Part shown: positions 9,321-22,600 of the stretch, one piece after another
Numbering within the stretch: position 1 is the stretch's first letter
Layout of the letters: each line of letters starts with the position of its first letter
Assembly: GCA_028554755.1 (NCBI GenBank)
Contig: JAPTOF010000010.1
Coordinates: forward strand, 2,836,001-2,900,000
DNA: 64,000 bases
Source of the DNA: Cordia subcordata
Lineage: Eukaryota; Streptophyta; Magnoliopsida; Boraginales; Cordiaceae
Direction: 5' to 3'
Made by a program: the position numbers and the translations under genes
The notes under the pieces: model-generated
Databases searched by the model: none
What the model was told of the DNA's origin: nothing
The model's input: only the letters and a program-made list of their open reading frames with translations

Positions 9321-11566
9321 TTATATCAAAAAATTAACATCACAACGTTATATATCATTTTCCAGCAAAATCTTTACATGTGTACAAATATGGAAATTTG
9401 CAACTTCGGAGTCACCTTAATACCATTCCATAAACCAGTCTACCGGTAAAATCAGTACATGCAAGCTGATGTACAACCGACAACAGCACTAGGTTAAATA
9501 TTTCATGCCAACTATAGGCATTTCCAATAAATTACACTCTCGTCGATCATGTTTGTCTAACTACATTGGATAATAAGATTGCAACCAACAGCACCAGCCT
9601 CTACTTTGTACTTCCCTGCAACAAAAATTTGAAAAACATGTTATTGCTCTGGGCTTAAAAATAATTGAACAGAAAAATGACACACCATGTCGGGGAATAA
9701 TATCAACTTGCCAACAAATACTACCAATATCCCAACAAATAATGTGGCACCGAGAATGACACAGGTTGCTTCAGTATGGAGTTCAAGATCTAAATTACAT
9801 AATGAGAAATGGAAGATTAACTAAATTAGAACAGCTTTGACAAGCCAAAAAGCCGTGCAAGTACTGCGATCAGACCTTTACTAAGGAGAAAATCTTGAAA
9901 CCTAATAGCATTCTTTGAATCAACCTATCAGGAGAAGCAGAAAACCCCGAGGAGGGGAGGGACCCAAGCAGGGGGGGATGAGACCTAAACTCCCACACTC
10001 CCCCCACAGTCAATGGGAAGAGAGCGATGTTCTTTCAGAAGAAAAACCAAAACACCTGGTATTTTTTCCAACAATAATCACTCGCCCAAACCAACTCCCA
10101 AAGAATCAAATTAACTTTCATTAATCTAAAAAGAGAAAAGTTGCCTATATCATATCAGATAATACCATGATAATAGTCTAGGAATTTGGAAGCTAACATT
10201 AAGTTATCCTGCAAGATACAGCCTGTTTACCAGCAATCTGACTCAATGGCATTTCTAAGCCCAACTTGTCAGCGGGTCTCTGGCAACTGATCAGTTCTGT
10301 CCTAGGGTCTAGGAATTTGAAATGAAGTTGTAAGTCAAAGACCTATCCTTTTCTCCATACCAATCCAGTTTAAGATATTCTTGCATTAGTCAAGTGGTGA
10401 AACTTCTAATTGTCATTTCACCACTTCATGTTAGGGTCTAAATCCTTATAATAGTAGTCCAATGGTGTCTTTAATATAGTTAGTCCTCATGTATGGTGGT
10501 TACGTTTATCAGAGAAACAGGACAAATTGGACCCACTCCTCTTCGAGTGGCTTAATCTGACCCATTTTTCCAAGAAGAAAGTTATGTATTTTTCCATTTA
10601 GGGCACCAACCGCCTCAAGCACACAAATTTCACTGTCCAGAACTGTAAATTTAGAAAACAAATACTCAAGATTTATAGGGCTGCAAAAAGTCCTCTTCCT
10701 TCATGAGAATACATTTTTCTATCAAAGATGTTTCTGTGCCTTCAATCACAATCAGCATTTCCATTGACTACTCATCTATCTTATAGAACTTTGAATGAAA
10801 CCCAAGAGTTTAAATTCAAAATCAATCAATAGGAAAGCAAACAGACCATGATGTAGGAGTGTCATATGTCATTGTTATGGATTCATCAAGCACAACCATC
10901 ACGAAGACTAATTTCTGATGAAGCAGACAATACAAGTACCGCTTCTACAAGATTTAGATCATTGCCACTCATACAGGCGCATGCCCTAAATCACCATAAG
11001 CCATCTAGAAATGATCCTCTGAAACTATTACCAATGCAACTTCCACCAAGCTTATTTCAGCACCTTTGTCCATATCCAAATTACCCAGCCCACCCTGTAG
11101 AATCGCTGAATTACAGACCCCAAATATCATCATCTGCAGAATAAAACTTTACTTGCTTAGACTAGTTCTACAATCATACAAGTCATCCGCCCATAAAAGC
11201 GCTATAAGAACTTTGGGATAGGTTTTTATCAGAGCCCCCCCCTACTTCCCAAAGTTCCAATCTCATCTCCTGAACTTTCTGCTCCTAGCTATTATATATA
11301 TCATTATTTCGTGCTATAAAGATAGATGCTACAAAATGGTGCAGATCAAGAGCATCCTCTGTAGAAAACAGCAATAACAGGAACAGAACTTGAAAAGCAT
11401 TGCTTGAAGGTGATAACGGTTATCAAATTAAATGCAAAAAGGTTCAGTAATAATAAGTCACACAAATATAAATTTGCAATCTACCATTCCCTAACTTAAA
11501 GGTTGGAAGAACACACAATCTTGCTAAGTTTCACAATATCCAAGAAAAATAGCTGTCCTGTTCACC
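9321..11566 (-). other. downstream region of CDC73, possible 3' UTR exon(s), no gene recognised
   Basis: No protein family is recognisable on either strand here. On the minus strand a good acceptor (TTTTTGTTGCAG, ending near 9617) is followed by sequence that looks like a terminal exon and 3' UTR reaching about 9320. This could be a spliced 3' UTR of CDC73 or a separate non-coding transcript. The plus-strand open frame at 10866-11144 (92 residues) resembles no known protein and has no splice or promoter support. Transcript data are needed to decide. Confidence 0.3.
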
Positions 11567-13371
11567 TCAACGTGAGCGAGACCGCATGAACTCCTCTAGT
11601 CTGTCCCAGACCTCAAGTGCTGCGGCTCTGTCCTGGTGGCGCTTGTTCTTACTTATCTGCATATTCATATTGATATATTAGCCTAAAGTTTTAGCAGATA
11701 ACCCCCATGTACGTATAATAATACATTCCAACACTGTAGCATTTACTGTATTTACACGGAGAATCCAAACCACTTTACTGTTATTTACAATTAATACTAA
11801 CTTGTGCTCAGATAATGACAAATTGCTTAGCAATTAACATGCTCACCGAGATAATTTTCACATTCCATTGCTTCACAGTTTTTGCAGATTCCACGCTGTC
11901 ATCCTCAAAACGCAAGAAGAAACCAAGGACTGCATTAAGATCCAGCACGCAAATGATTACTTTAGGTAAACATCAAATGCCAGTATGCCACTATGTCATT
12001 CAACTTCTTTCAGGTTCAGATGTTCTCAATACGACAATCACAGGGACTACAGGAATGTTGAAACTATTAAACAAGAGTAGCCTGTATATTTGTAATGTCA
12101 AATTCATTACGCTGTTCCAGATTATATACAATTGATCATAAAGTGCACAAATTTATAAATCATGCTTTATCAATTTTAGTTCTCAAACAGTCTAACACAT
12201 AAAGCAAGTTGATACAAAATTAAATGTCCTGTGCTAACAGAAAGCAGTCTAAATAACGCATAGATGCACAAAACCATATAAATCTATTTTCTGATTCAAA
12301 AACTTAATTCAGGCAAAAAGAAAAAAAAAATAGTTTTGCTGACTCACTCTTATTAAAGATCTCGACATGATCCTTAAAAGGCCAATCTTTAAACTGCCAC
12401 TCCTTCCCCAACACGAAAACCGCCACCACGCGATCCCAATCCTCAGCCTTCAATGAAGAGGGCTTATCCCTAACCTCATAAGCTGTCACCACCCTATCCC
12501 TACTAAACTTCTTCTGCACTGTAACACAATCCGGCTTCACCCCCTTCATCTGCTTCACCTTCACATCAGTCGGTATATACACCCCATCCTCCAAAAACTC
12601 CTTCACATTATATATCGTGATCAGCGTAGCAGACGCGCTAGGAACCAATATTATCGGCACCCCTTCCCCTATCTTACTCCCCTTCAAATGCATTTTTGGC
12701 TTATCATACCCCAACCCCCCTATTTCCTCCCCTCCTCTCTCCAACCTACTCTTCGCCACCAAATTATCCTTCCTCTGCATCGACTCCACCCGTTGCCTCT
12801 CCTCGTCCCTCTTTATCGCCGCAGTCAACACGCTATAAAAATCCCGATTCTTACACTGGAGAATCGCTTCCCTATCCCTCAACGGCCTCTCTATAACCCT
12901 TATCAACTCCACAGGGTTTCGCGTCTCAGGATCCTCAGAACCCTTCACTAACAACTCCAACGACCCACGAGCTTCGCCACGGCCTAAGGTGGGCGGGTCC
13001 ATAAACGACCCAGGCCCGGGAAACGATCCCGGCCCGGAGCCAGGCAAGGGATCAATGGAGTCAGAGGAGGAGATTTTACCGGTCAAGTAATCGAGGAGTG
13101 GTTTCCGGTCGGGGAGGGTGACGGGAGGGATGCGGAGGGAGCGGGCGTGTTGGATGTACTCGGTGTGCTTGAGGTGGTGGTTGGTGATGAAGTGGACTAG
13201 GGTTTGGAGGGTGTAGCGGTGGTGGTTCTGGGAGTGCTTGGAGCGGTAGGCGGTCTCGGCGGCGGCGGGGAAGGTGTAGTCGTTGCCGAAGCGGTAGTCG
13301 TCGCCGACGCGGACGACGTGGTGCAAGTCGTTGCGGATGGTGTAGTCCCGGAGGACTGTCAGCGGGTCCAT
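11567..13371 (-). CDS. CDC73: CDC73/parafibromin homologue, Paf1 complex subunit
   Basis: Three minus-strand exons, 13371-12348, 11929-11847 and 11656-11567, give 398 residues, close to plant CDC73 (about 415). The start MDPLTVLRDY and the block VGDDYRFGNDYTFP are typical of plant CDC73. A Gly/Pro/Ser stretch follows at 111-123. The conserved C-terminal Ras-like CDC73 domain begins near residue 225 (KPKMHLKGSKIGEGVPIILV) and ends RLEEFMRSRSR. The Paf1 complex travels with RNA polymerase II in the nucleus and promotes H2B ubiquitination and H3K4/K36 methylation; in Arabidopsis it is needed for FLC-type gene expression. An in-frame ATG at 13434 would add 21 residues, partly coded by a CA repeat, but the conserved start is 13371. 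Codons 1-150 are unusually GC-rich for the window. Confidence 0.95.
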
Positions 13372-13390
13372 TGGAAGAGCGAGGGGGAAG

Positions 13391-13410
13391 AGTGTGTGTG
13401 TGTGTGTGTG
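13391..13410. repeat. (GT/CA)n microsatellite in the CDC73 leader
   Basis: About nine GT units lie 20 bases upstream of the CDC73 ATG (on the minus strand the leader reads CA repeats). The upstream in-frame ATG at 13434 reads through it as His-Thr repeats, so length change in the repeat would alter that frame but not the main one. Confidence 0.8.
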
Positions 13411-14310
13411 TTTTGCAGCTGCCTCAAATTTCACTTGGGACTAGAATTAAAAACAGTACTGAATTCTACCAAAATTGAAAATTCTGTTAATTTTTTTTTT
13501 TTTAACAATAACTGAAGTGAACTGAATCGAGGATTTTTTATTACTCGCTCTAGATGATATTTTTATCTGAACCTCCTAATTTTTTAAATTTTTAATTAAT
13601 ATAATTACACTTAATTCTTGTTATACTACGTATGATTAATTCTAATTATATTGTTAATAATATTTTTTATATTATATTATATTTATATTGTTAATATTAT
13701 TAATTATATGGTTAATATAATTATTAATGTATCTTAAGTTTTTAATCTTTAATCTAATAGCTAATTCTGTAATAATTATCATAATCATATTAATATTTTT
13801 ATACATATTAATTAAAGTTTATGATCAAATAATTAAAAGAAGTTCCGTAGCTATAATAAGGTTAGAGTCGAAGATAAAGTTAATTTTTAAACATAACGAA
13901 TATCAATCCTGAATTCAATATTAACTCTTTGTTAATGTATTAATATTCATATTAGTAAATTTTAATTATTTTTCTAACTTAATTCCTTACTAGCTTAATT
14001 TCCTGTTAGCTTAATCTAATAGCATTTATTTGATGATGGTTATATTACATACTTTGTTAGTTCTTACTACTAATTCTAGTTATCTAACTTAACTTGGTAA
14101 TATTCGACCTGACCACAATAAACTTAACCGATTTTATCATATTATTTTAACTACTAACTTAATAATTTAATTTATAACCTAATCAGACTTAATCGATTCT
14201 AGTTATATGACAAGCTAAATTTTGTAACATAATTAGTCTAATCATATTAAATTAGTTGATTAAGAGATATTATTATTTATAAACTTGTAAATGACATTAG
14301 TATAATTTTT

Positions 14311-14404
14311 CTTGGGTTGTTGGGATTAAGGTTAATTCAAGTGGTAATGACTAGGGTTTAAATCCAGGGTTGGGTCAGGGAGGGGAGTTAAAAAAAAAAA
14401 AAAA
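14311..14404 (+). mobile_element. SINE-like tRNA-derived fragment
   Basis: An A-box-like GGTTAATTCAAGTGGTAATG is followed about 10 bases later by a B-box-like GGGTTTAAATCC, a GC-richer tail and a run of 15 A. That order and the poly-A tail fit a plant SINE. No target duplication was established. Confidence 0.45.
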
Positions 14405-15984
14405 GTTCCTTGGGTTGCTGGTATAAGAGTTAACTCTGCTCATGTATTAACTAATTGTCTTATTTTCATCCCTCTGTGTTGATTAAAATTTTAAGTTTCA
14501 TTTCTTTATATTTTATTTTATTTTATTATTTGAAATTTTATTAATATGCGGACAATCTCTCTAAGATTCTTTGAAAGTCATTAAACAGAGATTGAAAAGC
14601 TCACATTTCTATCCCATGCGGTCCCCAATGAAGAAGTATCGAAATAACCGAATACGCGTACAAAATTGTCCTAAAAAATTAAGACAATACGTGAAGTTTA
14701 GATTTTTTTTTCTTATCGTATGATTACAGTCCTAAATATTCAAGAACCAAAAGGATGGCACAGTTCCAGAGATTTTTAAATATCCGAACTGGATCGGACT
14801 GTGTATTCCCCTGCTAGGAACCTTGACTTTTATTTTCAAACCAAACCTTAGTTAGCCTAATAAATTAGATTTTGTGTCCAATTGGACTGACTTTTTTTTT
14901 TTCCCCAAAAATTATAAAAGAAATACTTTTTGCAAAAGTGGATTTAAACGAGATTTTCGATATAACTATTGAGTTATGACTATGTTTGTTTTTGTTTAGG
15001 AGAGGATTTGATCATTACAATTCATGACTTACAATCTTGGTCATTTCAATTTAAAGGGAACATTTTGAATCAACTCGTGAACCATGACCATGTCCGTAGT
15101 CATCCTTGTTGGGGCCCACCACTAGAAATTGGCTAATGGGTGATGAATGATTACTGTAATTCTTTCCCTAATTTAGTGACCGAGAGATAACAGAAAACTC
15201 CACAACTTCGAATGTGCTTTTGGTATCAAGGAATGCATAATCCATATATTGGATTTCTTTTTATGGTTGTTAATCATACTAGCTCGTATGATGAATTGAA
15301 TTAGGATTGTTTTAGGCTGTAAGATTCCTGAAATTAAAGGTAAATAGGAAACATCTACTTCAAGCATATTATTAGCTCCCATTAGTTAATAGTTAATGCA
15401 TTAGAACATAAAACCCGTTGGAAAATTTGGACAAAGTTTTTTTATTAGTGAATAATTCATTAAAGCCTTGCAAAAAATAAATAAATATAAAAAAATTAAT
15501 ATTATTTAGCAAAACATAATAAAAGGTATTATAATTATGACTCCTCAGTAAGTGTTGGCTCGTCTGGTGTTATATAAACGAGAGATCCAAGTAAGTCTGA
15601 GATGCAACACAATTAAAAAAAAAAACATATTTTACTTTCTCTTTTTACTTTTTTATGTAGTTTATGAAAATAATAACAATATCGTTGTATTTTTCAATTT
15701 CTTTTTTTGTAATATGTATTACTGCCATGACCCCTGTGGACTACATATTAAGTTCACTTTAATGATTTGATTAGTGAGTCATGGATTCACTCATTGAAAG
15801 TGATTTGGGCTTGTCTTGCAGCCAACGAGCTTCTTGATAGTCAACAAGGGCTGCTAGCTGACTCAGCGGTGAATTGCCATCATATGCACAGAATTTTCAT
15901 TATCCACACTTTTTAGTCAGAAGGCAAACCCTTTTTCATTTATATCAGAGGTTCCATGATCAGGTGAGTTGTAAATTAGAGATG

Positions 15985-16086
15985 TGCGTAGCCCGCTTTC
16001 AGAGAATCACACCACACGGATTCGAACCCACATTATCGGAGTATTTCTACCCCAATCACCTGGCCACTTACCAATTCACCTATGCC
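15985..16086 (-). mobile_element. SINE-like tRNA-derived fragment, minus strand
   Basis: On the minus strand GGTGAATTGGTAAGTGG (A-box region, 16080-16064) is followed by GGGTTCGAATCC (B box, 16029-16018), spaced as in RNA polymerase III promoters. The sequence does not fold as an intact tRNA. There is no clear A-rich tail, so it may be truncated. Confidence 0.4.
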
Positions 16087-16608
16087 TCTGGGAGCATTAT
16101 ACACACTTTTTAGCTTTTCAATTAATTTTGTCTTGTATATATTGAAGAAATTATTTTTAACACTCAGAATTTTAACTTTTAATTCACACGAAAACAATGT
16201 TACCTTTACACCAGTCATACCTTTCAAAAGGAATGATGACAAATACCGAATTCATTATACTTATCGAGAATTGATCTCGCACGCGAGGCTAGAAAATATC
16301 TAGCCCAGTTGTTCTATTGTGCAAATTTAGTTTGAACTCTTTGTTTTCAAATACGGTATCTCAATCCTTAAGACTGATCTCTGTTAGATGAAGGGCAACG
16401 AAAAAGAACTCTCCCGACAATTGTATTTTTAAGATTCGAATATTGGTTAATGGTGTAAAGTCGTTACTACCTCAACTAATAAATTTTACGAGTGGGACTG
16501 CTATAAAACTGTTGGACAATGTAACCCTGAGTCCACCTCCGAAAGTTTGGTACTGGAAAGAGCTTGAGACCACGCATCCAAACTCTGATCTTAGTGATTC
16601 AGATGAGC

Positions 16609-17127
16609 ATGGACTCTTCAAGAATCACCATTCGTCCTTTCAGACTTTCCGATGCTGAAGACTTTCTCAAATGGGCAACTGATGAAAAAGTAACAAGATA
16701 TCTAAGATGGAACACTATGACCTCCATTGAAGAAGCCTTGAAGTACATCCAGGAGGTTGCTATACCACGTCCATGGCGCAAATCCATCTGCTTAGATGAT
16801 CTGTCCATCGGATACATCTCTGTCAAGCCAGAATCAGGCAGTGATAGACACAGGGCTCATCTTAGTTATGCAATTGGTACCCAATATTGGGGAAAAGGAA
16901 TTGTGACTTTGACTCTGAAGATGGCCATTCCTATGGCTTTCAATGAATTCCCATGCTTGGTGAGGCTGGAGGCTTTGGTGGAGGAAGACAATAAAGCGTC
17001 TCAGAGGGTGTTGGAGAAAGTTGGATTTAAACAGGAAGGGTCCCTTAGGAAGTATGGGTTTAATAAAGGAGAAATAAGGGATATGTACATCTATGGTTTC
17101 TTGTCATCTGATGAGCTTGCTATTTGA
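16609..17127 (+). CDS. GNAT-family N-acetyltransferase, RimJ/RimL type
   Basis: A single exon encodes 172 residues from ATG 16609 (MDSSRITIRPFRLSD). Another in-frame ATG two codons upstream (16603) is possible. The fold is the acetyltransferase_3 (RimJ/RimL) type: N-terminal RPFRLSDAEDFLKWATD, acetyl-CoA loop QYWGKG at residues 92-97, and C-terminal NKASQRVLEKVGFKQEG at 128-144. It closely resembles a family of intronless plant genes annotated as acyl-CoA N-acyltransferases. Known members transfer acetyl groups to N-terminal amines or small amines; the substrate here cannot be told. No signal or transit peptide is obvious, so cytosol or nucleus is likely. The short frame at 16443-16658 overlapping its start is not coding. 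Confidence 0.88.
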   Translation: MDSSRITIRPFRLSDAEDFLKWATDEKVTRYLRWNTMTSIEEALKYIQEVAIPRPWRKSICLDDLSIGYISVKPESGSDRHRAHLSYAIGTQYWGKGIVTLTLKMAIPMAFNEFPCLVRLEALVEEDNKASQRVLEKVGFKQEGSLRKYGFNKGEIRDMYIYGFLSSDELAI

Positions 17128-18386
17128 GAATCATTAAATTTAGATCCGTTCGTAATATATAATGTTATGCTTAAAAAGATGCAGTAAGGGGTCAGGAATT
17201 ATTATATGAAGTAGATTTCGTGACACTTTTGATACTAGTGTTTTTGTATTGATTGGCTTTGTAATCGGATGGTGGTTGTTTACAGCATACTCTTTTGTAA
17301 TTTGCTTTTGTGGAATGGAATTTGACTCACCCACGAAATTTTGAAATATTTTTTATTTGTTGTTTAAAATCTGGAGTATCTTTGATTGGATTGGAATTGG
17401 TTAAGGAAAAAATTTTCTAACAGTTGCACTTCTCAGTATTTGAACTTGTATTTTTTATTTTACACAGTTAAGCTACTACCATTTCAATTAACAATTTATT
17501 GGTAAATTAAAAAAATTTTCATGCTGGCTTGTAAAACTAGTGATCAACAAGACTATCAATGGAGACAAAGCAGAACATCACTACATCTCTAGACCTAGCC
17601 TTTTGTACTTGCATTAGAATACTACCCTCTGGTACCCAACTTTCCGCAACACCCTTTGTGTTCCAATGGAGTCGTTCCCCACCCAGGAGTTATTTTACCA
17701 TACTCCAAATTCAACGGTTTTAATAAATTCCTTACAGTAGTTCATCTTGGATCAGATTTAGAACTAATCAGATTGATTTTTCGATCAAAAGTACTATGTG
17801 AATTGATTTTTTCCTCTTCCTCTATTCTTATCCTATCTATAGTGCAGTCTTTAAATTAATAGAGAACCTTTTCTTTTATATGAATTGATATTACAGTTCG
17901 ACCACAACGACCAAGTTGATTATTTTCATGCATAAAGATACTAGATTACCTAGTAGAAAAGATTGAAAAATCATCACCAACTGAGACCTTGTTTTCTATA
18001 TCAGCTATGGCTTCAAGCCTCTCAAGATGTGGCAAATATATTTGAATCCACCATTTTCACTGCCTTGGTGACAAATTCCTTTGCCCCAGCACCTGAAGCC
18101 TAGATCATAGCCTAGTCATTACCACAATTAGGTTCAATGAAATAGCTCATATTGCTTTGTCGTGGTAACTGGTAAACCTTAAAACATAGGAGATTAATCG
18201 TCTACTTATACAAAATTATAAGAATAACATGCATTTATCTTATTTTCAATCACAAAATTCAGCTTTCACAACTGTTTCAGTTGTAATTTTCAAAATTATT
18301 TAATTTTCACTAATAAATTATGCTGAATTTAAAATTTTGAATTGTTGATCTTTAGGTGATAAAATTTAAAATATTACCTAATATAT

Positions 18387-18390
<4 letters not shown>

Positions 18391-18431
<41 letters not shown>
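18391..18431. repeat. (CT)n microsatellite, about 20 units
   Basis: An uninterrupted CT tract is flanked by two copies of ACCTAATATATAATTCTCT (about 18375 and 18466), so the tract lies inside a roughly 91-bp local duplication. Confidence 0.9.
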
Positions 18432-18433
<2 letters not shown>

Positions 18434-18864
18434 TGAGTCCTACAGGTTTCGATCCTCAGCCCTTCACCTAATATATAATTCTCTTTTTCTATACATATAA
18501 TGAAGCAACTCATAAAATAAGATGGAGCAAGTCCGCGGTGGTCCTGCCCTTAGCTTATTTGGACTTCTTTTTTTTTCCCCCCTTTTTGCAAATATTTTCA
18601 TTTTCGTTACGTAACCCTATCATACTCCTCTGTGACTACAAAATAAACAAAAAAAAAAAGCCTAAAATATTAGTGACTAATTTACAATTACTATTTAAAG
18701 AACTAGTGCACTTTTATCTGTGCAAATTTTTTAATAATAAATGTTAAATTAAGTTACATTTATTTATTTTTAATAGTAGATGACGAATTTAGTCATGAAT
18801 GTTTTATATTTTATACGGGTTTTATTTAAATAATAAATATTAAATTTATTTAGATTTAATATTT

Positions 18865-19615
18865 GAAATTCACAAATGAAGAGTACTTTAAGGTTTTTAA
18901 GTTTTAATTAATTAGTAATTAAACTTTTAAATTAAAGCTAATAATATATATCCATAATGAATAAGAAATGAACATTTTGAAATTCACGAATGAATATTAT
19001 TTTTAAAAATTAATTTTTAATTAAATTTCTAAATTAACACTAAAAATATATAACCATAATAGATAATAAGAGAATCTTTTGACATTCACAAATGAATTTT
19101 ATTTTAAGCACTAATTGATTGATTATTTAATTTGTCAATAAAAACTAATAATTTAATTATATACATAAAGATAAAAATAATAAACATAAAATAAATAAAA
19201 ATTTATTGTATAAGTTAATAATAAAATAACTACTATTATATAATCACTGACATGACACTCTCATAATACTCAAAAAAGTATTTTTTAATAGTAATGTTAA
19301 ATTTAGTTGGATTTAATCTTTTATCATGTGAATATTATTTTAAGAATTAATTAATTCAAAATTAAATGTCTAATACTAATAATATATATACATAATATAT
19401 ATGAAATAAACCTATTGAAGTTTACAAATGAACTTTATCTTAAGCATCAATTGATTGAACATTTAATAACTCAATTAAAACCAATAATATATATTCATAC
19501 AGATAAGAAATAATAGGAGGTAAAATGACAAATAAAAAATAGATATGTCATGTAAGCACTGATATAACACTCTTACAATAACACTGATATGGCACTATCA
19601 CAATACTCAAAATAG
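18865..19615. repeat. degenerate AT-rich repeat block, ~100-bp units within a ~320-bp duplication
   Basis: The phrase GAAATTCACAAATGAA (and variants) recurs at about 18865, 18979, 19081 and 19416, each time followed by TTTAAG.ATTAATTGATT and AATAATATATA words. A longer section ending ACTGACATGACACTCTCATAATACTCAAAA (to 19275) recurs in diverged form ending at 19615. This suggests an old satellite-like or nested transposon-derived structure. Confidence 0.55.
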
Positions 19616-22600
19616 TAAAACTTTTGTATACAAATATATAGATATGGATTGCTTTACCTAGTGATCAAACACATTATATATTGTCATATTTTCATAAATT
19701 AATTTTCCAAATCACTCCAAATATTACATTTTCTTTTTGGCTAAATCAGTAAGCAAATTGAATTCAAGAGTGGGACTACATGTGGGGCTTTAAGCTTAAG
19801 GCCATAACAAAAAATAAAGAAGTAAACAAATAGAAACAACACAAGCATCGAGCACAGTAACAAAAGCGAGACAAAGGCAATAAAGAGAAATACAAAGCAA
19901 TATATGGAGAGGCAATAAAGACTCGATGCATGGCTGGTCCAATTACGAACACACCTTTCGTTTTTGGTTAGACTTGCACATTCTTAACTTTTTTTAAGAC
20001 TTTTAGATAACGCGAGAACAATCTCCTATTTGAAAATAATTGCTAATTACTACACAAGACTTTAAAAAAATAAAATTTAATGAAGATTTTGATATGAATA
20101 TGACCTGACATGTCTCGATCCACGGAAAGACACAAGTCCAACCAAGAGAGTTACTAAAACCACCCCAAGTCACAAGAGATGTTGGAAACGACTTGCGATA
20201 AGGGAGTACGTAGTTGAGCATTACAGAATGAAGAGCAGATCTTATGATGATTGCAAATACATCGAAAAGTTAGTTGATCAGGTTGGTATTATGAATAAAT
20301 GACACTAATTAAAGGCCAGAGTACTCTATCATTCTTACTTTATAATTGCTAGTTTTTTAAAACATTCACTTTTATTATCTATTTATTTTACTAATTTAAT
20401 TGTCAAAGTCTATTTGGTCAGTACTACACCGTTGTCCCATTTGGAGGGGACGAACGTTCACTTATTTTGTAGGTCAAGTGCTTCGAATAGTTTGAAATTA
20501 GGTCATCAGATCGAGTTACCTTATATTGACTTTATTATATTGACTTTATTGTAAACTTTTTTTTATATTTTTTTAAAGAGATTTAAATAAAGAGAAAGAA
20601 AAAAGAATAGTATGGGCTCCATTTCATGAAATTGGCAGGAAGGGGTCCCACTATAAAGTGTAAATGATTGCGTCAAACGAGAATTTCGGGCTTTGACAAT
20701 GACAATAGCGGGCCCACAGGAAGTCCGTGAACTTCCCGCCACAATGTAGTCTGCCTATTTTTGTTGACCCCACAAAGGCACTAACTCTCATTGGATTACT
20801 TCAGCGTATCATGCAGACCCATTTTTGGACCTGTGATCTCAATGCTAATCACCCTTAAATTAGTAAACCTTGTTGAGCATAATTTGGCAACCTCTTAATT
20901 TGCCCATCCACCATACCCACCCATGCACCGGCCCTTTAATTCTTAATTATTTGTTATTTTGTTCTGGTTGATAATGCAAAAGATTGTCAAGAAAATTTTT
21001 TCTGCTCGAATTCAGATGGCTCAACCTGAACACCTTGCAAAATGAATAAACAAGAGATATCGATATGATTTTGGATAAAAAAAAAAGAACCACTGCTAAT
21101 CGGATAGATTAGAACCAAAAGAATTCTAGTATTTAAACTAGTAATCGAGTTAGTATGCTGGTATGTCCTAGTAAAGAAACTGAGTATATGAAGTCAATAA
21201 TTAAATTAGTATATCCAAACAAATAAAATAAATATATAACAAATTTATTTGCAACTACATACCTTGATTGATGCTATAGCAGGTATTTATAAATTTTTGG
21301 AGGGTGGAATTTGAATGATATCAAACTGTAACGTCGATTATCTACATGTTTTTGTAGGATAAAATTCTCTTATTTTTCTCGTAGCATTAAGTCAAAGTCG
21401 TGCTTTAATTTTAACGTTCATCTTTATTCAACACATTCTTTTTTTCGGCATTGGTTGCTTCTTTTCCCATAGTCATGCATATTCAACAATTAACCACGAG
21501 TTATAAGTGGAAAAGGATATTAAATAATTTAATTATCTTACATAAATAAATTAAGATTTTTGAAATCAGCAAAATATTTATAATTACTCCATCTAGGACA
21601 TATATTCATTTTAAGATAAGCTCCACTCTTTAATTAAATCGAGTGTCTTTAGGTTATTACACATAATATAAGCTTTATATGTAAATAGCTTATCATGTTA
21701 TATTACGATTATAATTTTATAATATTACGAGAAAATACTTGCTCGTTTTCTCATCAATTTGAAAACTTTGGTGCTCATATTTAACGGGTCAAAGCACTTG
21801 TGTGATGTGCCAGGAGCTGGAATAATGTTGGCTAGGATATTAATATATGATTTCCAAACTTTTTATTATTTATAGTCAAAATAATAAACCATCAAGACTA
21901 ATTATTTAAAATGCCAAATATCTAAATTCCGAATTTATAAAAATGCTGCATGTCTTTCATAGTTTGATGTTGACTGTGGCATGGTCTGCGGTCAGCAAAT
22001 TTTATACTCCCGTATGGATTATTTTTAATACTCTATTACTTGTAAACATAATGTCATGCAGGAGTTTGAGTATTATGTTAAGATTTCTTGGTAACTTATA
22101 TAATTATTGATTTCATGCTAAACCCTTGAAATTATTTTATTTATTATTAACTTTCATCATAATATTATAACGTTATTAAAATTCAAACGTGCACATAAAC
22201 AGTACTGCCAGTCAGCTCTTGGCCTCTTACCACTTCATGTCTTTTTCGGGACAAAAGTGTAAATCCCCTGTTTTGTCTCATCTAAATTCTATAATTAAGT
22301 GAAACTAGAGAAAACTTTTCGTGTATATTAAACATGCAAATATTTTCATATATTACATGTATGTATCACAGCCATTTTACAAGCCTAAAAAGAAGCTAAA
22401 GCAAAGCAAAAGAGAAAACAAACAGTTGGAGCTTAAAAGAAAAGAAGACCCACTATGGATTTAGTAATTGTAAAAAGTGAGAACAGAGAGTGAAAAGAGA
22501 GCAAAATAGGAGCACTAGACAGTGAGAGTACACTTTTTGTTTTCTTGTTAAAGGTCTATGCTTTTTTGCTTTTGTTTTCTTTTTTCTTTTGGTATTGTTT

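Larger units (their letters stand above)
13435..16608. other. AT-rich intergenic region between divergent CDC73 and GNAT genes
   Basis: This holds the CDC73 promoter side and the upstream region of the GNAT gene. The section 13540-14300 is extremely AT-rich with many TTAAT/TTATA words and no coding signal. Two SINE-like pieces (listed separately) and short poly-A/T runs are the only other recognisable items. Confidence 0.6.

Noticed and set aside
10866..11144. 92-codon plus-strand open frame beyond CDC73
   Set aside because: It matches no family, has no clear promoter or splice context, and lies where only CDC73 3' flanking sequence is expected.
13204..13515. 103-codon plus-strand open frame rich in Gly and Val
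   Set aside because: It is antisense to the GC-rich first exon of CDC73; its composition mirrors the opposite strand.
16018..16080. Possible tRNA gene on the minus strand
   Set aside because: A and B boxes are present but no acceptor stem or cloverleaf can be drawn, so it was kept only as a SINE-like fragment.
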